64,000 bases of DNA from Symbiodinium sp. CCMP2592 (GCA_905221615.1 CAJNDT010000001.1:3771265-3835264), one strand, 5' to 3'; counted from the stretch's first letter, positions 21,648-33,208 are shown. Program-made: numbers and translations. The notes: generated by a model not told the origin, from the sequence alone.

Positions 21648-21858
21648 CCTTGGAAGAATCCTCGCAAGTACACGAAGATCCCAAAGACGATGTTTGTTTT
21701 CATTCAAGGGCCAGAAGTCCTTCGGGGCAGCTACTTTTGGAAGCTTCATCTCATGCAGAAACTTAAACTTAAACGTAGGACTGTGGCACATAAGAATTAA
21801 GTGCTTCATATCCAAACCTCTCGCCCTCACCCTTAAGCCCCTGCTGTCCCCGCTTATC

Positions 21859-21975
21859 CCTGCGACCCTCGACGAGGACATCGCGCGAAGGCAGAGCCTG
21901 CTCCAAGACTACCGGCACTTCTTGAGCTTCCAATGGGATGGATCGAGACCCGATGCCTTTACCGACCCTTGTATT
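21859..21975 (+). CDS. Candidate exon, function unknown
   Basis: The frame PATLDEDIARRQSLLQDYRH... has about three quarters G/C third positions over 35 codons and follows a pyrimidine-rich stretch (CCCCTGCTGTCCCCGCTTATC). The exact acceptor could be CGACGAG at 21876. It may be a downstream exon of the 21.3-kb candidate. The frame ends at TAA 22033. Confidence 0.38.
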
Positions 21976-22209
21976 TACAGAGGGTTTATGCTGAAAGGGT
22001 TATTTTCTCTTGTTCTTATGCTTGTCATCGAATAATGGGTAGGATTGCCGTCTTTGCTATTTTGAAATCTTATAGGGTATTGAGGTGCAGTGGTTCAGTG
22101 GGACCAGACCTTTGCACTTTAGTGCCCCACAGGTAGAGTTGTAAAGGATGGCGGCGGTAGTTGCAGGGCACCTGGCTGCGAGCCTGTTGGCTTGGCTCGC
22201 CCTTAAGGG

Positions 22210-22301
22210 TCCATGTACTCCAATAGTATATACTTTGGCCCCAAAGTACCTAAATAGAGACTACTTTAAGGCTTAAAGTATATACTATTTGGGTACATGG
22301 A
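22210..22301. mobile_element. Element F, inverted repeat with palindromic ends
   Basis: TCCATGTACTCCAATAGTAT at the left pairs with the right end finishing GGGTACATGGA, enclosing TACCTAAATAGAGACTACTT. About 27-bp arms; no coding capacity; single copy seen. Confidence 0.75.
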
Positions 22302-22510
22302 ATCTTAGCGTCGTTTGGGAGTGTAGAGTTGGGTTTGCCCTAGACCCTAATCTGCTAGTCCCGACGTCGGGTTCAGGATGTTCGATTTGGGGTGCTGTGG
22401 CTTGCGCTAGACCTTCCGCCAAAGGAACCGAAGCGATGGAAGAGACGCCCGTCAAACAAAAACGGAAGACGCGACCCCACGCCCTATCGACAGCAAAGCC
22501 TTTAACAAAT

Positions 22511-22620
22511 GGGAGCTTCCGAAAATTAGGGGTACCCTATTTTCAGGCCCTCATAATAAGGATCCTACTAATCCTACTATTTGGGGTACTATATTTGGGT
22601 CCCCTATTTTCGGAAACTCC
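22511..22620. mobile_element. Family B inverted-repeat element
   Basis: GGGAGCTTCCGAAAATTAGG at the left and CCCTATTTTCGGAAACTCC at the right form the terminal repeats. The core holds ATAATAAGGATCCTACTAAT. It is a more palindromic version of the other B copies. Confidence 0.85.
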
Positions 22621-23693
22621 GAAATCACAGAGACAGCAGCATACTCGACGAGTTGAGGCCATCATGCAGCGAATCGGTCGCTTCGTCCGCGGGAGGCCGC
22701 AACTGCGCTGAGCGACACCGAAGGACTCGCATCGAGATTTCAACTTTGACAAGGTTTGAGTTTCGGGTTTCAGGGCTTACAAGAAGTTTCTACAAGGGTG
22801 TTAAAAAGTATAGGGTTCTTTACAAGAAGTTCCTACAAGGGTGTCTACAAGGGTGTTCAAGTTCGAAGTTTTCAGGTAAATGGTGGCCCAGTCAGGATGC
22901 TACACCATGTTCACCCCTGTAGCTATGCTACCGGTGCATACCGGGGGCCGGTCTTTTTTGCGAAGTCGTTAATAGGACCCACGGAATTAGTACATTAGTA
23001 CTCTTCCGTAGGGTTCCAATTATCCCCCCTTCCCGGCAACAAGAACAGCCTTGTATTCTGGTGCCTGTTGGTGAGCATCCATGACGGGCTTGGCATAGCC
23101 AAGATTCCCCGCAGAGAGGGGGAGGAAGCCTTTGGTGTCCAGCGGTTCGATGAGGAAACCTTTATGATCCTTGGGGTTTAGGATTCAGGATTTAGGATCG
23201 ATGGGGTTTGGGGTTACGGTCTTTTGGATTGAATTTACAGGTTTGAGAGCTCAGGGTTTTCGGGTTTCAGCGCTCAGGGTGTAGAGTTCAGGATTTAGGG
23301 CTTCCGGCAGAATCCCTACCACCCTTAAAGATCTCGACCCGAAGCTGTCATTTCTGTATTCGAAGTGTGCACCCTTCCTAGTCGTCGGGTGATCTACAAG
23401 ACTTGGCTTGACCAATCTCTTTCCCCAAGGCTGCGGCAGACGATGATCCCTGGGGGCCTGCCGGAACTAGGGGCTAGGGGCTTTGTGAGGCAAGCCATCA
23501 TGCATCACAGCAGAGGCCACATATGCACAAGCTTACAGGCTGCCTGAAAGCATAAGCTTTTCAACTAAGAAGCAGAGATCGACCTGACCCCAAACCTTGG
23601 GAGCCCTAGTGCCTAAATTGCATCTTAGTTTCAGGGGCTTATGGGGTACTGAACCCTATAAATCCTACTAGTGATGCCAGTAATTCGCCGCAG

Positions 23694-23802
23694 GAATAAG
23701 GCCGCTGTGGGATCCGGATCTCGAGCCGTCCGGAACGTTGCAGAAGAGCCCCGGGCCTGCGGCGCCGCGCGTGGCTTCGGAGGCCCACTCGCCCCTACTA
23801 TG
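23694..23802 (+). CDS. Candidate glycine/alanine-rich exon
   Basis: After AATTCGCCGCAG the frame reads NKAAVGSGSRAVRNVAEEPR... and ends CTATG|GTCTGA, one nucleotide plus 36 codons. Two thirds of third positions are G/C. The sequence just upstream is telomere-like (TGAACCCTATAAATCC). Function unknown. Confidence 0.4.
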
Positions 23803-24229
23803 GTCTGATTGCGAACCCAACATGCTCGGATCCTATAATCACAGTACATAATCATAATAACAGTAGTAAGGGCAATAATAATACCAATAGTGAAAATAGT
23901 AATGATAGTAATACTAGGGAAACCCAGCAAAGACCCCTAGCAGAATCGAACCACCCAGGGAAAAAAGTTCCGGACAGAGACATGGTAAGTGGCCTCATGG
24001 AAAGCTTGACAGGAGGCCTGCAGAGCCCGAAACCCACTTCAGCGCAACTCAGGCTCAAGCACTTTCTCATCCACTATAGTACACTACAATAAAAGTGCAG
24101 TTTCGAAAGTCGTTTCCTTGTGGAAATGTTGTCCACATGGGGTTTGCGGCTTTGCAGCTGTTTCGGGAAGATGGCGTCTCCGGTCCTTGGGCTTTGAGCG
24201 GCGTCGAGTTTGCTCCTGAAAGCAAGCGA

Positions 24230-24600
24230 ATCCTGACCCCAAAACCCCAACAGCACCGAAAGGCCCGAAAGACCCTAAGCCCTATATCACTACACCTAAA
24301 CTCATAAAGGCGCCAAACCCTTAAAGGCCTTAGGCCCTAAGCCATTTGGAAACTCAGGACTCCCTCAAGGGTACGGCCTGGCCGAAAACTTGATGGATGA
24401 ATCGGAACTCTAAACCCCAAAAGCTTGTAAAGTCTATACAGCCTAGCTACACCGTGACCTTCCAACCCAAACCCTACAGCAATTTAGCTTTACATGCTAA
24501 ATCCTAAGCCCTCCCCAAATCTTAATAAGCCCATCCCAAATCCTAAGACCTCCCTAAAGACCCGCAACCTTCATCTCCACAACTTTAAACCTCAGAACTC
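24230..24600 (+). repeat. Decayed CCCTAAA tract, C strand
   Basis: Long run of CCC(T)AAA-like units with many substitutions (AACCCTACAGC, CCCTAAGCC, CCTAAGACC). It lies upstream of the exon at 24627. Confidence 0.7.
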
Positions 24601-24626
24601 TGTAATTTCCTCCGACCCTATTACAG

Positions 24627-24700
24627 GAGGCCATGAGAGGCAGCGCGCCATCGACGACACCCCCTTCTCGAAGAGAGGCCTGCCGGGGTTTCGAGTTCGG
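24627..24700 (+). CDS. Candidate exon after a CCCTAAA-rich intron end
   Basis: The acceptor CCTCCGACCCTATTACAG is strong. The exon (two nucleotides plus 24 codons) reads GHERQRAIDDTPFSKRGLPG... and ends CGG|GTACTA at a codon boundary. About three quarters of third positions are G/C. A family D element starts 17 bp downstream. Function unknown. Confidence 0.5.
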
Positions 24701-24717
24701 GTACTACTGGTGGGGGT

Positions 24718-24820
24718 TACCTGGACCCTAAGGAACCTACCGTTTAGGGTTACCTAATATGATTTCTTTATATAAGTCTATAAGTCCTTAAAAAGGTGAG
24801 TTAAACTTGGGGTTAAGGTA
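24718..24820 (+). mobile_element. Family D TA-flanked element
   Basis: TACCTGGACCCTAAGGAACC ... GGTTAAGGTA with the family core ATATGATTTCTTTATATAAG. TA at both ends. The left repeat is more diverged than in the 11-kb copies. Confidence 0.75.
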
Positions 24821-25435
24821 GGGCTTAGCAGGTGCAGTAGAGTTCCGTACACCCCACTCCAATCATAAGCGCTCCAACGCAGTAGAGAGTCACGCAAAGC
24901 CTGAGCAATGTGAGAGCAAGGAGTGTCAAAAGTCAGGCAAATCCTGTCAGAATTGTTTGACGCTTTGCTTACTAACATATTGCCTGCAAGATCTGGAATC
25001 GTATCTATCGCAGCAATACAAATACTAGCGAACCATAGTCACCCTGGAAGTTGTCAGAATGACCCTGGCATCATGTCCGATTTGAACGTTAAGCGTGGTA
25101 GCCACCATACGAATTAGGTCATGTTCGTGTACGTTTCGAGCCACTTGTACTCAACATGCTAGTACCGGTACTTCAGGCACAAATGTTTAATGAAACGGTT
25201 AAGTGTGTCATGGAAACAACACGAAACGACACTGAGATCTGTTCACAATCAACACTACGAAGATGAAAAAGCTGGTTCGGGACTGAGGGTTCGGGGATTC
25301 GGAGGCTAGCGTTTACCGTGCTTGTCGCCTGGCACTTGGGGCTTAGAGTTTGGGGTCAAGGTTTCGGCTTTGCACGTGAAGCTGCCATCGCACTGCAACT
25401 AAAGAGTTTGCGGTGCATCCCCAATTTTCCCCAAG

Positions 25436-25558
25436 GCAAGCGGCGGCAAAATCTCAGAAGTGGGACGCTGGGCGGTCCTCACGAGGAGCTCAGGAGAAGT
25501 GGACTTGAACGTTGTGCATCTAGCGGCTCCAGGAAACATTCGTAATGCAATTTTTTAA
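25436..25558 (+). CDS. Candidate terminal exon
   Basis: The acceptor CCAATTTTCCCCAAG leads into a frame reading ASGGKISEVGRWAVLTRSS... and NVVHLAAPGNIRNAIF before TAA (40 codons). Alternating hydrophobic residues suggest beta structure. Third-position bias is neutral. No homolog recognised. Confidence 0.38.
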   Translation, partial: ASGGKISEVGRWAVLTRSSGEVDLNVVHLAAPGNIRNAIF

Positions 25559-26334
25559 TAATAACACATCCTCTGTTATTAGGAGCAGCTTGGGTTGCGC
25601 CTGGGAGCATCTAGCCGTGCCAGACACTGCATGCTGCAACTTGGTTTGCTGTCGTCCTCCTTGACTCTTGAATTCAGGGAATGGTTTGGGGTGTGGTGAT
25701 CTTCAAGCCCGATATGCAGGCTTTACCGCAGCAAGATTATGTAAGGCAGCAGGATTGATATGAGTCAAGAAGAGAAAGGGTTTTGCTTCTGGTTTGAGAA
25801 TTTCGCGAAAAGATGCGCGCTGCAGCTATGAACCAACTCCAATGTAGTGGCAAGAAAGCAGCACGATTGAATCCGGTGGCAGCAGAGCACCCCTCAGCCT
25901 GCACACAAAGCCTGAATTTCAATGAGTGCTGGCTCGGTTTCGCTGTCAGGAGATCCGGGTGAAGGACGGCGTCACACACGAGAATGAGTTGTGCTGAGCA
26001 TTGCCACAAGTTGTCACAGGGGTGCACTGTACCCTGCGTCCGCTTCGTAGCACTCGTTTCCAAGTTGACTGCGGTCGGATTTCGACGGTTCCTACCAGAG
26101 CCAGGGCATGGAAACAAAGAGCTTTGGCATGGGAAGACAGGCGTAGTTCGGGACTTAGGTTGAGGCTTCGGGATGTAGGTTAGCTTCTCTTGGGATGCAG
26201 TTCGAAGGCACGTAGCTCGAGCTATCTTCTGCTACGGTAAATGTCGCGTGTTGTGGTAAACCCTGCATGCAGCCTCAACGCAAGGTGCAGCCTAGCACGA
26301 TTCACCACAGGCCAGCACTTCACACTGCTGCAAG

Positions 26335-26480
26335 CGAAACCCCGAACCCTAAATCCCCAACTCCCCAACCCTCTATGAATCTATAAACCTCCAAACTCCA
26401 AACCCCCTGGCCCTTGGCTCTGAGAGCACCTCTAAGCCCCAAAGTCCCCAACACGAGTCCTGCGGCCTGAACTGTGTTGG
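26335..26480 (+). repeat. Decayed CCCTAAA tract
   Basis: Units such as CCCGAACCCTAAATCCCCAA with heavy decay. Downstream, about 26930-27115, a strong acceptor (GTATTTCTTTCAG at 26969) precedes short open frames that I could not resolve into an exon. Confidence 0.6.
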
Positions 26481-27204
26481 GGGACTTCGGGGTGTAGAAT
26501 GTGGGCCGAGCATCCTGAAGCTGAACCCCAAAGGGGCTTCTGAAAGGTTGCCTGAGAAGAGATTCCGTGATGATGGCGCAGGGTTAGGATGGAGGGCTTG
26601 GGGGGGGGGCGTGACGCTTGGAGAATCTGGAAGAACTTACTTGTGCACCTTCGTTGCCTTGGCTCAGGACTGATTAGCGGACGACGCCCCAGACCTCCAA
26701 AGTTCCCTTAAAGACCCCGGGCTCAGGACTCTGTTCATCCAAACCCCAAGCCCTTTCTAAGCAGTTTCCCACCGGACCCGATGCATGTTCTGCATGCGCC
26801 GCCGTATGGCGTCCAGCGTGCTCCGAGCATGCAGGCTCTCTTTCATCTTCCCTTCAGCTGCACAGCTGAGCATCTTCGGCCCTGAAGCTGTAGACTCCGT
26901 AAACCAGAGGGCTGCATATGAGTAATTAGTGCTGGGATTCCATAAGATTTCCGTATTTCTTTCAGCTCCAAGGATCCTTGTGTCCTTGTGGCTTGCAAGC
27001 CATCGGTCGATTCCTTCTCCTGCCCCTCAGCTTTGCAGAAAAATCGGCTGGAGATCAGAAAGTTGATCCAGAGCCCCACTCAGCACTCGTAATCTTCGTG
27101 CACTCGGCTTAGCGAAACGAAAGGCACTTGCAAGAATGTAAGAACAACATGACTTGGTACTGTTTCCACCGGTGTGGATGGGTTAAGCGGCTGCGCAGAG
27201 GTGT

Positions 27205-27500
27205 AGGTGCCGGTGCAGGTGCAAGTGCAGGTGTAGGAGTAGGGGAAGGGGTATACGGGTGGGGGTCGGCATCGTTGTGGGGGTCGGGGTGGGGGTGTGG
27301 GTGAGGGGTGTGGGTACGGTTGTGGGTGTGAGTGTGGGTGTGGGGTGTGAGTGTGTGGGTGCGGGTGCAGGCGCAGGTGTGGGTGCGGGTGCGGGTTTGG
27401 GTGCCGGTGTGGCTGCGGCTGGGGGTGTCGGTGTAGGTGTAGGTAGAGGTGTGTGTTTGTCTGTCTGTGTGTGAGTGTGTGTGTGTGTGTTTGTGTTTGG
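27205..27500. repeat. GGGTGT minisatellite-like G/T tract
   Basis: Variants of GTGGGTGTGGGT and GGTGCAGGTGCAG run for almost 300 bp and end in (GT)n. Frames of 60-170 codons rich in Val/Gly on + or Thr/Pro/His on - are artefacts. Confidence 0.9.
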
Positions 27501-27577
27501 GCATGTGTCGTGTAACCTCCATGTAGTCCACCACGGCATCAGAGATAACATGCACGCAGTCGTAGGCGACTTCATCC

Positions 27578-27949
27578 TTGGCTGCTCTTTTGGCGTTGAA
27601 ACAAGTCCGTTTCAAAAACAAGACAAGCCCCCAAGCACCGAGTCTTCAAACGCGAAACGCCACTAACCTCCATGGAGGCGTGGAATTTTCGCACAGAGAG
27701 ATGGTTTTCAGAAGTCACCGAGATGCCTGCCGGCACACACCTCAGAGCTGTGGCTTGGATTGTTGGTTGATCGGATTTGCGGTGTTTGTTTTGGGGTTCT
27801 GCCTTTTTGCGATGGCTTGCATTGTATTGCAACAAGAGATGCCACGACTGCACCTGCAGCCACTAAGGTTCCGGCGTGTTCACTGTCTCACTCTCGATGA
27901 GCATATTTTCTCAGTATCGTGCTGCGATTGTTCTTCTTCCTTGTGCTAG
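27578..27949 (+). CDS. Weak open frame with one possible membrane helix
   Basis: A 123-codon frame includes CWLIGFAVFVLGFCLFAMA, about 19 hydrophobic residues followed by polar sequence, as in a membrane anchor. There is no ATG in good context at the start and no clear splice borders. A frame of this length is not unusual by chance here, so this is a weak call. Confidence 0.18.
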   Translation: MAALLALKQVRFKNKTSPQAPSLQTRNATNLHGGVEFSHREMVFRSHRDACRHTPQSCGLDCWLIGFAVFVLGFCLFAMACIVLQQEMPRLHLQPLRFRRVHCLTLDEHIFSVSCCDCSSSLC

Positions 27950-28157
27950 GCTAATCCTCTTGAAATATCATGCTTTCAACCTGTTACTACAGTCGTTACT
28001 AGTATGCTTATGCTGGTGTGCATGCATGACGGCAAGTGCTACAAACCTTATGTTTACCAACTCGCATTGCTCTTTGATGTTGAATGTACGGTCACGACGA
28101 CGATGTCACCGACTGATTGCACTCGAATCTATAAGTACCACAACTCCAGCTCCAGCA

Positions 28158-28350
28158 TCAGCTGCGGCACAGCAGCACCAGCGCCGGCGCCAGCACCACC
28201 ACCACCACCCCACCAGCACCGCCGAATCCCAAGCATTCTTCACGAAGCCGGAATCCGTAGACCTGCGCACCGTCAAATCTCATTATTACTATTATTATCA
28301 TCATTTTGTTATTGGTATTATTACTATTGCTGCTAATGTGACTATGACTA
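28158..28350. repeat. CAG/CCA repeats then ATT/ACT trinucleotides
   Basis: CACCAGCGCCGGCGCCAGCA with (CCA)n is followed by a TTATTACTATTATTATCATC run. Confidence 0.85.
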
Positions 28351-28483
28351 TGATTATGGTTCTTAAGAGCTTCAGCCAGGCAGGAGCTACATGCCCACCG
28401 GATCGCGAATCGAGGCGGGTCTTCTACTTGGAGTTTCACTTCAGGTGGGCGCGGGAATGTTTTCGGCAGGTTGTAGGGTTTTA

Positions 28484-28568
28484 ATATAGGGGCCTAAATT
28501 CACTAATTACCAATACTATATATTTTGGGGGTTCCTTACTATAATGGGTTCCAAAACCCTATTCTAAT
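28484..28568 (+). mobile_element. Family A inverted-repeat element
   Basis: AATATAGGGGCCTAAATTCA, then TATTTTGGGGGTTCCTTACT, ATAATGGGTTCC and AACCCTATTCTAATT. The right terminal repeat is truncated. Confidence 0.75.
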
Positions 28569-29744
28569 TGTCCAGGCTCATGAAGTCCCTTTTTAGAGGA
28601 TTGCTGTTTCAAGGTCTTGGGTCTCAAGTCCTGCGGGCTTTTCAAACTCGGAGTGGCGGTGGGGGTCGGTGCACGACTTTTAATTCATTGTTTAGGTGGG
28701 CGGATAGTGTAGAACTATGTATGTGGTCTGTAAGATCCGTGCTAGTCAAGAACATGGACCTCTTTGCATTCTACCTTTCGCAGAGTCCTATCACTTGCAC
28801 GGTAGTGCTATTCATCGTTGCAACACAGACAGGCAATCGCTTGAATTGACAGCACTGTCTTATAGGTGCAGTCCTGGGAGTGATCTGAAAGCCGGGAAGC
28901 TGGCAATAGTATCCCAAGTACGGCGTAAATATGCCTTAGTATACCCCAGAGCCCTGTTCTAGTTATCTAGACTTTTGTGGTAGACAGAAGTGTCGGTGCT
29001 TGACCACCGCTCGGAATCGGCCGCAGTACTAGCGGCACACCTATGGCCACATGCATAGAGAATAAGAAGCTCGTTTACAACAGAAAGCCAAGCCGAAGAT
29101 GTCCTTGTCTCCTCTCTCTGACCCGGTATACCTGGAGCATATATGTCATAGGAGTGCGTCATTGGCATGTTCGTGCAGCCCTAAGCACATCAAGTACCCG
29201 CACGACCCCCAGGAGCTCATCTAATTGCCAAACCTGCGCATACGGGAGCGGATGTAAGGCACGACCGCTAAAAGCCCGTAACTCTAACCCTCAGAACAAG
29301 TAATCCCTCGACAACGAGTAATCTTCTGAAACCTGCAAGCACTCTGGGCCAACCACGTTTCAGATGGAGGTCATGCCAAACTGCTCATAAATTTCAAGCT
29401 GGGATTAATCCTGTGGCTCGACGCATGACAGTTGATTTCCTGGCTGAAAGTGCAAAGTACCCATCCAGCATCATTTGCTTGCAGGCGGAACCTGCATCCA
29501 ACTATCAGTTGCAGATATTTTCGCTGCATGCGCAGAACACCTGAAGCCCTAGCACACCTTGCCTACTGTACACGACAGGAGGTTTTCTCAGCATATACTG
29601 CCACAGCCGCATGCTCCTGATAACTGTAGCAGAACGATCAGCTCTGCCCATTTCCCCTCCACCAGTAGCCAAATGTCACTACTGTCACTACCATGATTCT
29701 GTCACCAATATTGATATACTAGTCTCTCTGCTTCGGCATAAGCC

Positions 29745-29837
29745 ATGACGGCGACAATGGCCGACGAGCCCACAGCCTTTGCAGAAGGGGAGGAGCCGGA
29801 TGTGCCTCAGAACAATGACTTGAACCTGAATAACTGA
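29745..29837 (+). CDS. Candidate first exon or very small ORF
   Basis: An ATG in fair context (AAGCCATGACG) opens MTATMADEPTAFAEGEEPD... and runs 30 codons to TGA, with about three quarters G/C third positions. A GTGCCT donor could end it after GEEPD at 29801. The peptide is acidic. It could be the 5' exon of a gene continuing downstream, but no next exon was found. Confidence 0.4.
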   Translation: MTATMADEPTAFAEGEEPDVPQNNDLNLNN

Positions 29838-29965
29838 AACTAAGGAATATAGTATGAGTATCAAAGTCCTATATTATATAGCGAAAGAACTGTGAATTTT
29901 GGTTGGGCAGGTTGGGAGTTGCTGCAATCCACTACGCATTTCGTTAAGGGTTGCCTATCTTGGGA

Positions 29966-30022
29966 TGAGGAGGAGGAGGAGGAGGAGGAGGTGGAGCAGG
30001 AGCAGCAGCAGTAGGAGTAGTA
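29966..30022. repeat. (GGA)n with AGC/AGT extension
   Basis: GAGGAGGAGGAGGAGGAGGA followed by AGCAGCAGCAGTAGGAGTAG. Confidence 0.9.
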
Positions 30023-30024
30023 AA

Positions 30025-31930
30025 AGTGGTCGTCACCGCCGCGAACCTCGTCTTACTGAACATTCCTAGAAGCCCTAAGCCGCCTTAGCCCCGACCTTGG
30101 TTGAATCTAGGTCTTCGTGGAGGGACCTTAATGCCCAAGCCTCTTGAGCCGGAAGTAGAGCCAGCTGGGTCTTCAAGATGCTGAGCAGCTGCCGGTACAT
30201 ATGTGCGGTACATAAGATACTCTTGAAGATACCCACGCCTCCCCACAACCCGAATGTCTATGAGCCCATAAGACGCAGAAACCTCAAATCCCTTCAGTCC
30301 GTATAAGAAAAAGAAGACATTCAGCATCGAGGTCGATTTTGGAGAAAGACTTTGGGTTTCGAGGTTTGACTGACTTCTGTTGCAGAATGTGAGGATTTTA
30401 ACGGATCCGGTTTGGAGTGCTTTAGGGTGCAGAGCTTGAGACGTTGGCGTGCCCACCGTGGTAGTTACTTAGGGTTCCCAGGGCTTTGGGTTTGGCGCTA
30501 TAGTATTGTGGAACTAATCAAAACTGGGAGTTCCTGGTGTCGAGTCCTCATAATTTGAGTGCCACTGTTCCGTTTCTGCATCGTCTATAGAACTCGCCGG
30601 GGGACACTGGCACTCCAAAATCCGGGACCTTGCGAAGAACAGCGGAAAACACTCAACGCCCTATACTATACATCACAGTTTAAGAACCATTATGAACCCT
30701 AAACCCTTAAACCCTGAGCTGTCCCAAACCCGAAACCCATGACATTCCAGATCCTGAGACGTAATCCTTCAACCCTAATATAGGAGGAGAAGAACAACTA
30801 CGATTGCTACTTCTTACGGTTACTTAGCTATCTTAAATTCTACTATACCAACTCCGCCGACCCTGTTGCATGTATGAAGGCCGCTATATCAAACCCAAGA
30901 GCACCGAAGCTCAGGTGCATCGAACGCTGGCCGATGCGGGCGAAGCAGCCGGCATTGCTGAAGTGCAAGCCGGTGGAGGCCAGCATTTCATATGAGGGCT
31001 TGAAGGGTCAATCGTATAATGCATATGTATACATATAGATATATATATATATATATATATTATATAGATACATACCCCAAACCCTTATTCTAATCATGAT
31101 CCAGGCCCCGAATTCAAAGGGAGGTCAAGGATGAACCCTTGCCTTCAAAATCAAGCCCAACCCCTGAAGCCACAGCATCGAGGCTCACATTCCATTCACA
31201 GATCCAAGCCCTAAAGCATGAAAGGCTTAAGGTTTAGGCTTTAGGGCATAGGCCTTAAAGCTTGGGAGTTTAGGGTCTTGACCTGCAGGCCTGCAATCTG
31301 TTCACGCAAAGTGTGCCGTGAGAAGTTAAGGCACCGACTACCGGATGCTTATGCTTGAAAGAGGCTGACAGATCATCTGATGAACATCTACATTCAATCC
31401 TACACTTATTTTCAGAATCTGTATATATCTGGTTTCATCAAGGGTGTTGGAAGGGGTGCTATAAGAGGTAGGGGTGTTATCAAGGTGTCTTGGGGGTCGT
31501 ATCAGGCTTGATAAGGTTTCATACATCTTTCTAGCGGTTTGATACAGGTTTGATCGGGTTTTAAAGACGTTTTAGGTTTCTTTTTTATAAGGTGTCTTAC
31601 AGATGCTTTATACGTTTTAGGGTATTATGGGGTGTTTTACAGCTTTATGGTGTTTTATACGTGAGGACTTGAGTGAATTTTCGACAGGTCAAGTGAGTGC
31701 TGCTGAAGCGGCCTCGAGAGCGGTGGCCGCGTGTGCTGCAAAGGTTTACAGGCTAAAGCTGCGTTTAGGGCCCGGGGTTTGGGGTTGAGGATTTTTGGAT
31801 TTTGGGACTTTAGGGTTTGGGGATTGTGAGGTTTCGGGATTTAGGGGCTTAGAGTCTTAGAGGGTTGGGTCTACCAGCATGTGTAAGCCTGAAGACAAGC
31901 CAGAACCGAAGCAACATCAATAGCTCACTG
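30025..31930. other. Interval without supported genes
   Basis: Holds decayed CCCTAAA tracts (about 30690-30780), a TA microsatellite (31022-31072), telomere-like G tracts (31200-31290, 31745-31870) and, at 31430-31660, a run of GGTGTTTTA-like units that looks like a worn minisatellite. The minus frame of 123 codons at 30085 has no splice support. Confidence 0.45.
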
Positions 31931-31941
31931 TCATCCTTGCA

Positions 31942-32178
31942 ATGGCCATCATCGTCATTACCATTCTCATGATGAGCACCTTCATCGTTGTAACCGCCGC
32001 CTGCAACAGCAACAGAACAGAAAACTACCAACAGCAGCGCCAGGAACGGGAGCAAGAAAGCATTCCCCCAACTCAAGACAGACATGCACAAAAGTATTCA
32101 CCGACAAACAGTCGAGCCTGCAAGACAACGACCAGCAAGGCGACGGCGACTGCCGAAGCCTTATGGTTTAGGGTTTAG
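31942..32178 (+). CDS. Small ORF with signal-like N terminus
   Basis: An ATG opens MAIIVITILMMSTFIVVTA then a cysteine, followed by a polar Q/R/T-rich stretch, 78 codons in all. The hydrophobic N terminus could be a signal peptide or anchor. However, the DNA is biased toward ATC/CAT and CAA/CAG trinucleotides, which produce such peptides without selection. The stop lies inside a GTTTAGGG motif, so a donor there is possible. Confidence 0.28.
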   Translation: MAIIVITILMMSTFIVVTAACNSNRTENYQQQRQEREQESIPPTQDRHAQKYSPTNSRACKTTTSKATATAEALWFRV

Positions 32179-32352
32179 GACCACCACCACCATCATCACC
32201 AGTAACACCACCGCTGCGACAACAACAACTACTACGGCAAAGACGGCCATTTTGCTGGCGGGCTTCATGAAGGTAGCAGCTTTTGGCATTCAATCCGTCC
32301 CACTGCATCGTAGATCGGAGAAGCCGGCCCGCATCCGAGCCCCAAACCCTGA

Positions 32353-32453
32353 ACGATATAATATAGGGGCCTAAATAATTACCGTATACTATTGTGGGGG
32401 TATAGTATAGTTATAGTATCCCCTATTTAATTATTAAGGCCCCCAAATTAACC
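32353..32453 (+). mobile_element. Family A inverted-repeat element
   Basis: ATAATATAGGGGCCTAAATA ... TTAATTATTAAGGCCCCCAA; both terminal repeats are present and the core has a TATAGTATAGTTATAGTATC palindrome. Confidence 0.85.
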
Positions 32454-32459
32454 TCAAGG

Positions 32460-33098
32460 ATTCTAGGCTTGTACTTAAACCTCGGAAGCTGCTTGACGCG
32501 GTGGTTGGACCAGTGCGCTGGAATATTCCCTTGGCGTCCATATCTACTTTATACTGATGGCTCAAAATACACCTTCTTCCGACTATAAGAAGGTTCCCAA
32601 TATCCCAAATAAACCCTAAACCCTAAACCGTTTTAAGTATCCCTATATCTATCCGACCTATATGGGAGTTTCCGAAAATTAGGGGGTGGGGTCATTCTAA
32701 TGAGGCTCTTATGATTAATTACCTCCAAGCAGAGGTACAAGGATCCCTATACCCCAAACCCTAAGTCATGCAGAAGGAAAAGAGGCGACAACACAAAAAC
32801 AACAAAAATCTAAGCCGTTACAAGGATCCCTGTATCTATCCGAGACAGCCCAGATCAAAGCAGCCGAAGACCAGGGAGTGCTTCTCCATGAGCTGCCAGA
32901 GCATCTCGGCTTTACCATAAAGGGGGCTAAAGAATCACCTACGGTTCCTAGGGTTCCTGTTAAAGGGGCCTATAAGGATTACTATAAGGGGCATTATGGT
33001 GGTGAGTAGGCTTTAATATGGGCGGGGCTTTAAAAAGGTAGAAAAGGGTTCCTTTAAAGGGGTCTATCGGGGCTAGTATAAGGGCTATTGTAGGGGTT
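32460..33098. other. Element remnants and telomere-like scraps
   Basis: Includes a family B left end at 32664 (GGGAGTTTCCGAAAATTAGG) without a clear right end, short CCCTAAACCCTAAACC at 32613, and several CTATAAGGG modules (32950-33080). No exon recognised. Confidence 0.5.
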
Positions 33099-33208
33099 TA
33101 GTATAGGGGCCTGAAAATAATTTCCTGCACTATTTTTTGGGGGTTTCCTTCTTATAACTATAGTATAATGGGCCCCTAAACCCTATTCTACTTATAAGGG
33201 CCCCTATA
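33099..33208 (+). mobile_element. Family A element, well preserved
   Basis: AGTATAGGGGCCTGAAAATA, ACTATTTTTTGGGGGTTTCC, TTATAACTATAGTATAATGG, CCCCTAAACCCTATTCTA and a right end of AAGGGCCCCTATATT. It defines the family order well. Confidence 0.88.

Noticed and set aside
26960..27115. Possible exon after the acceptor GTATTTCTTTCAG at 26969
   Set aside because: Two frames are open and short, neither with good bias or a clear donor, so I could not choose; listed only inside the 26-kb repeat note.
27109..27621. 170-codon minus frame rich in His/Thr/Pro
   Set aside because: Translation of the GGGTGT minisatellite.
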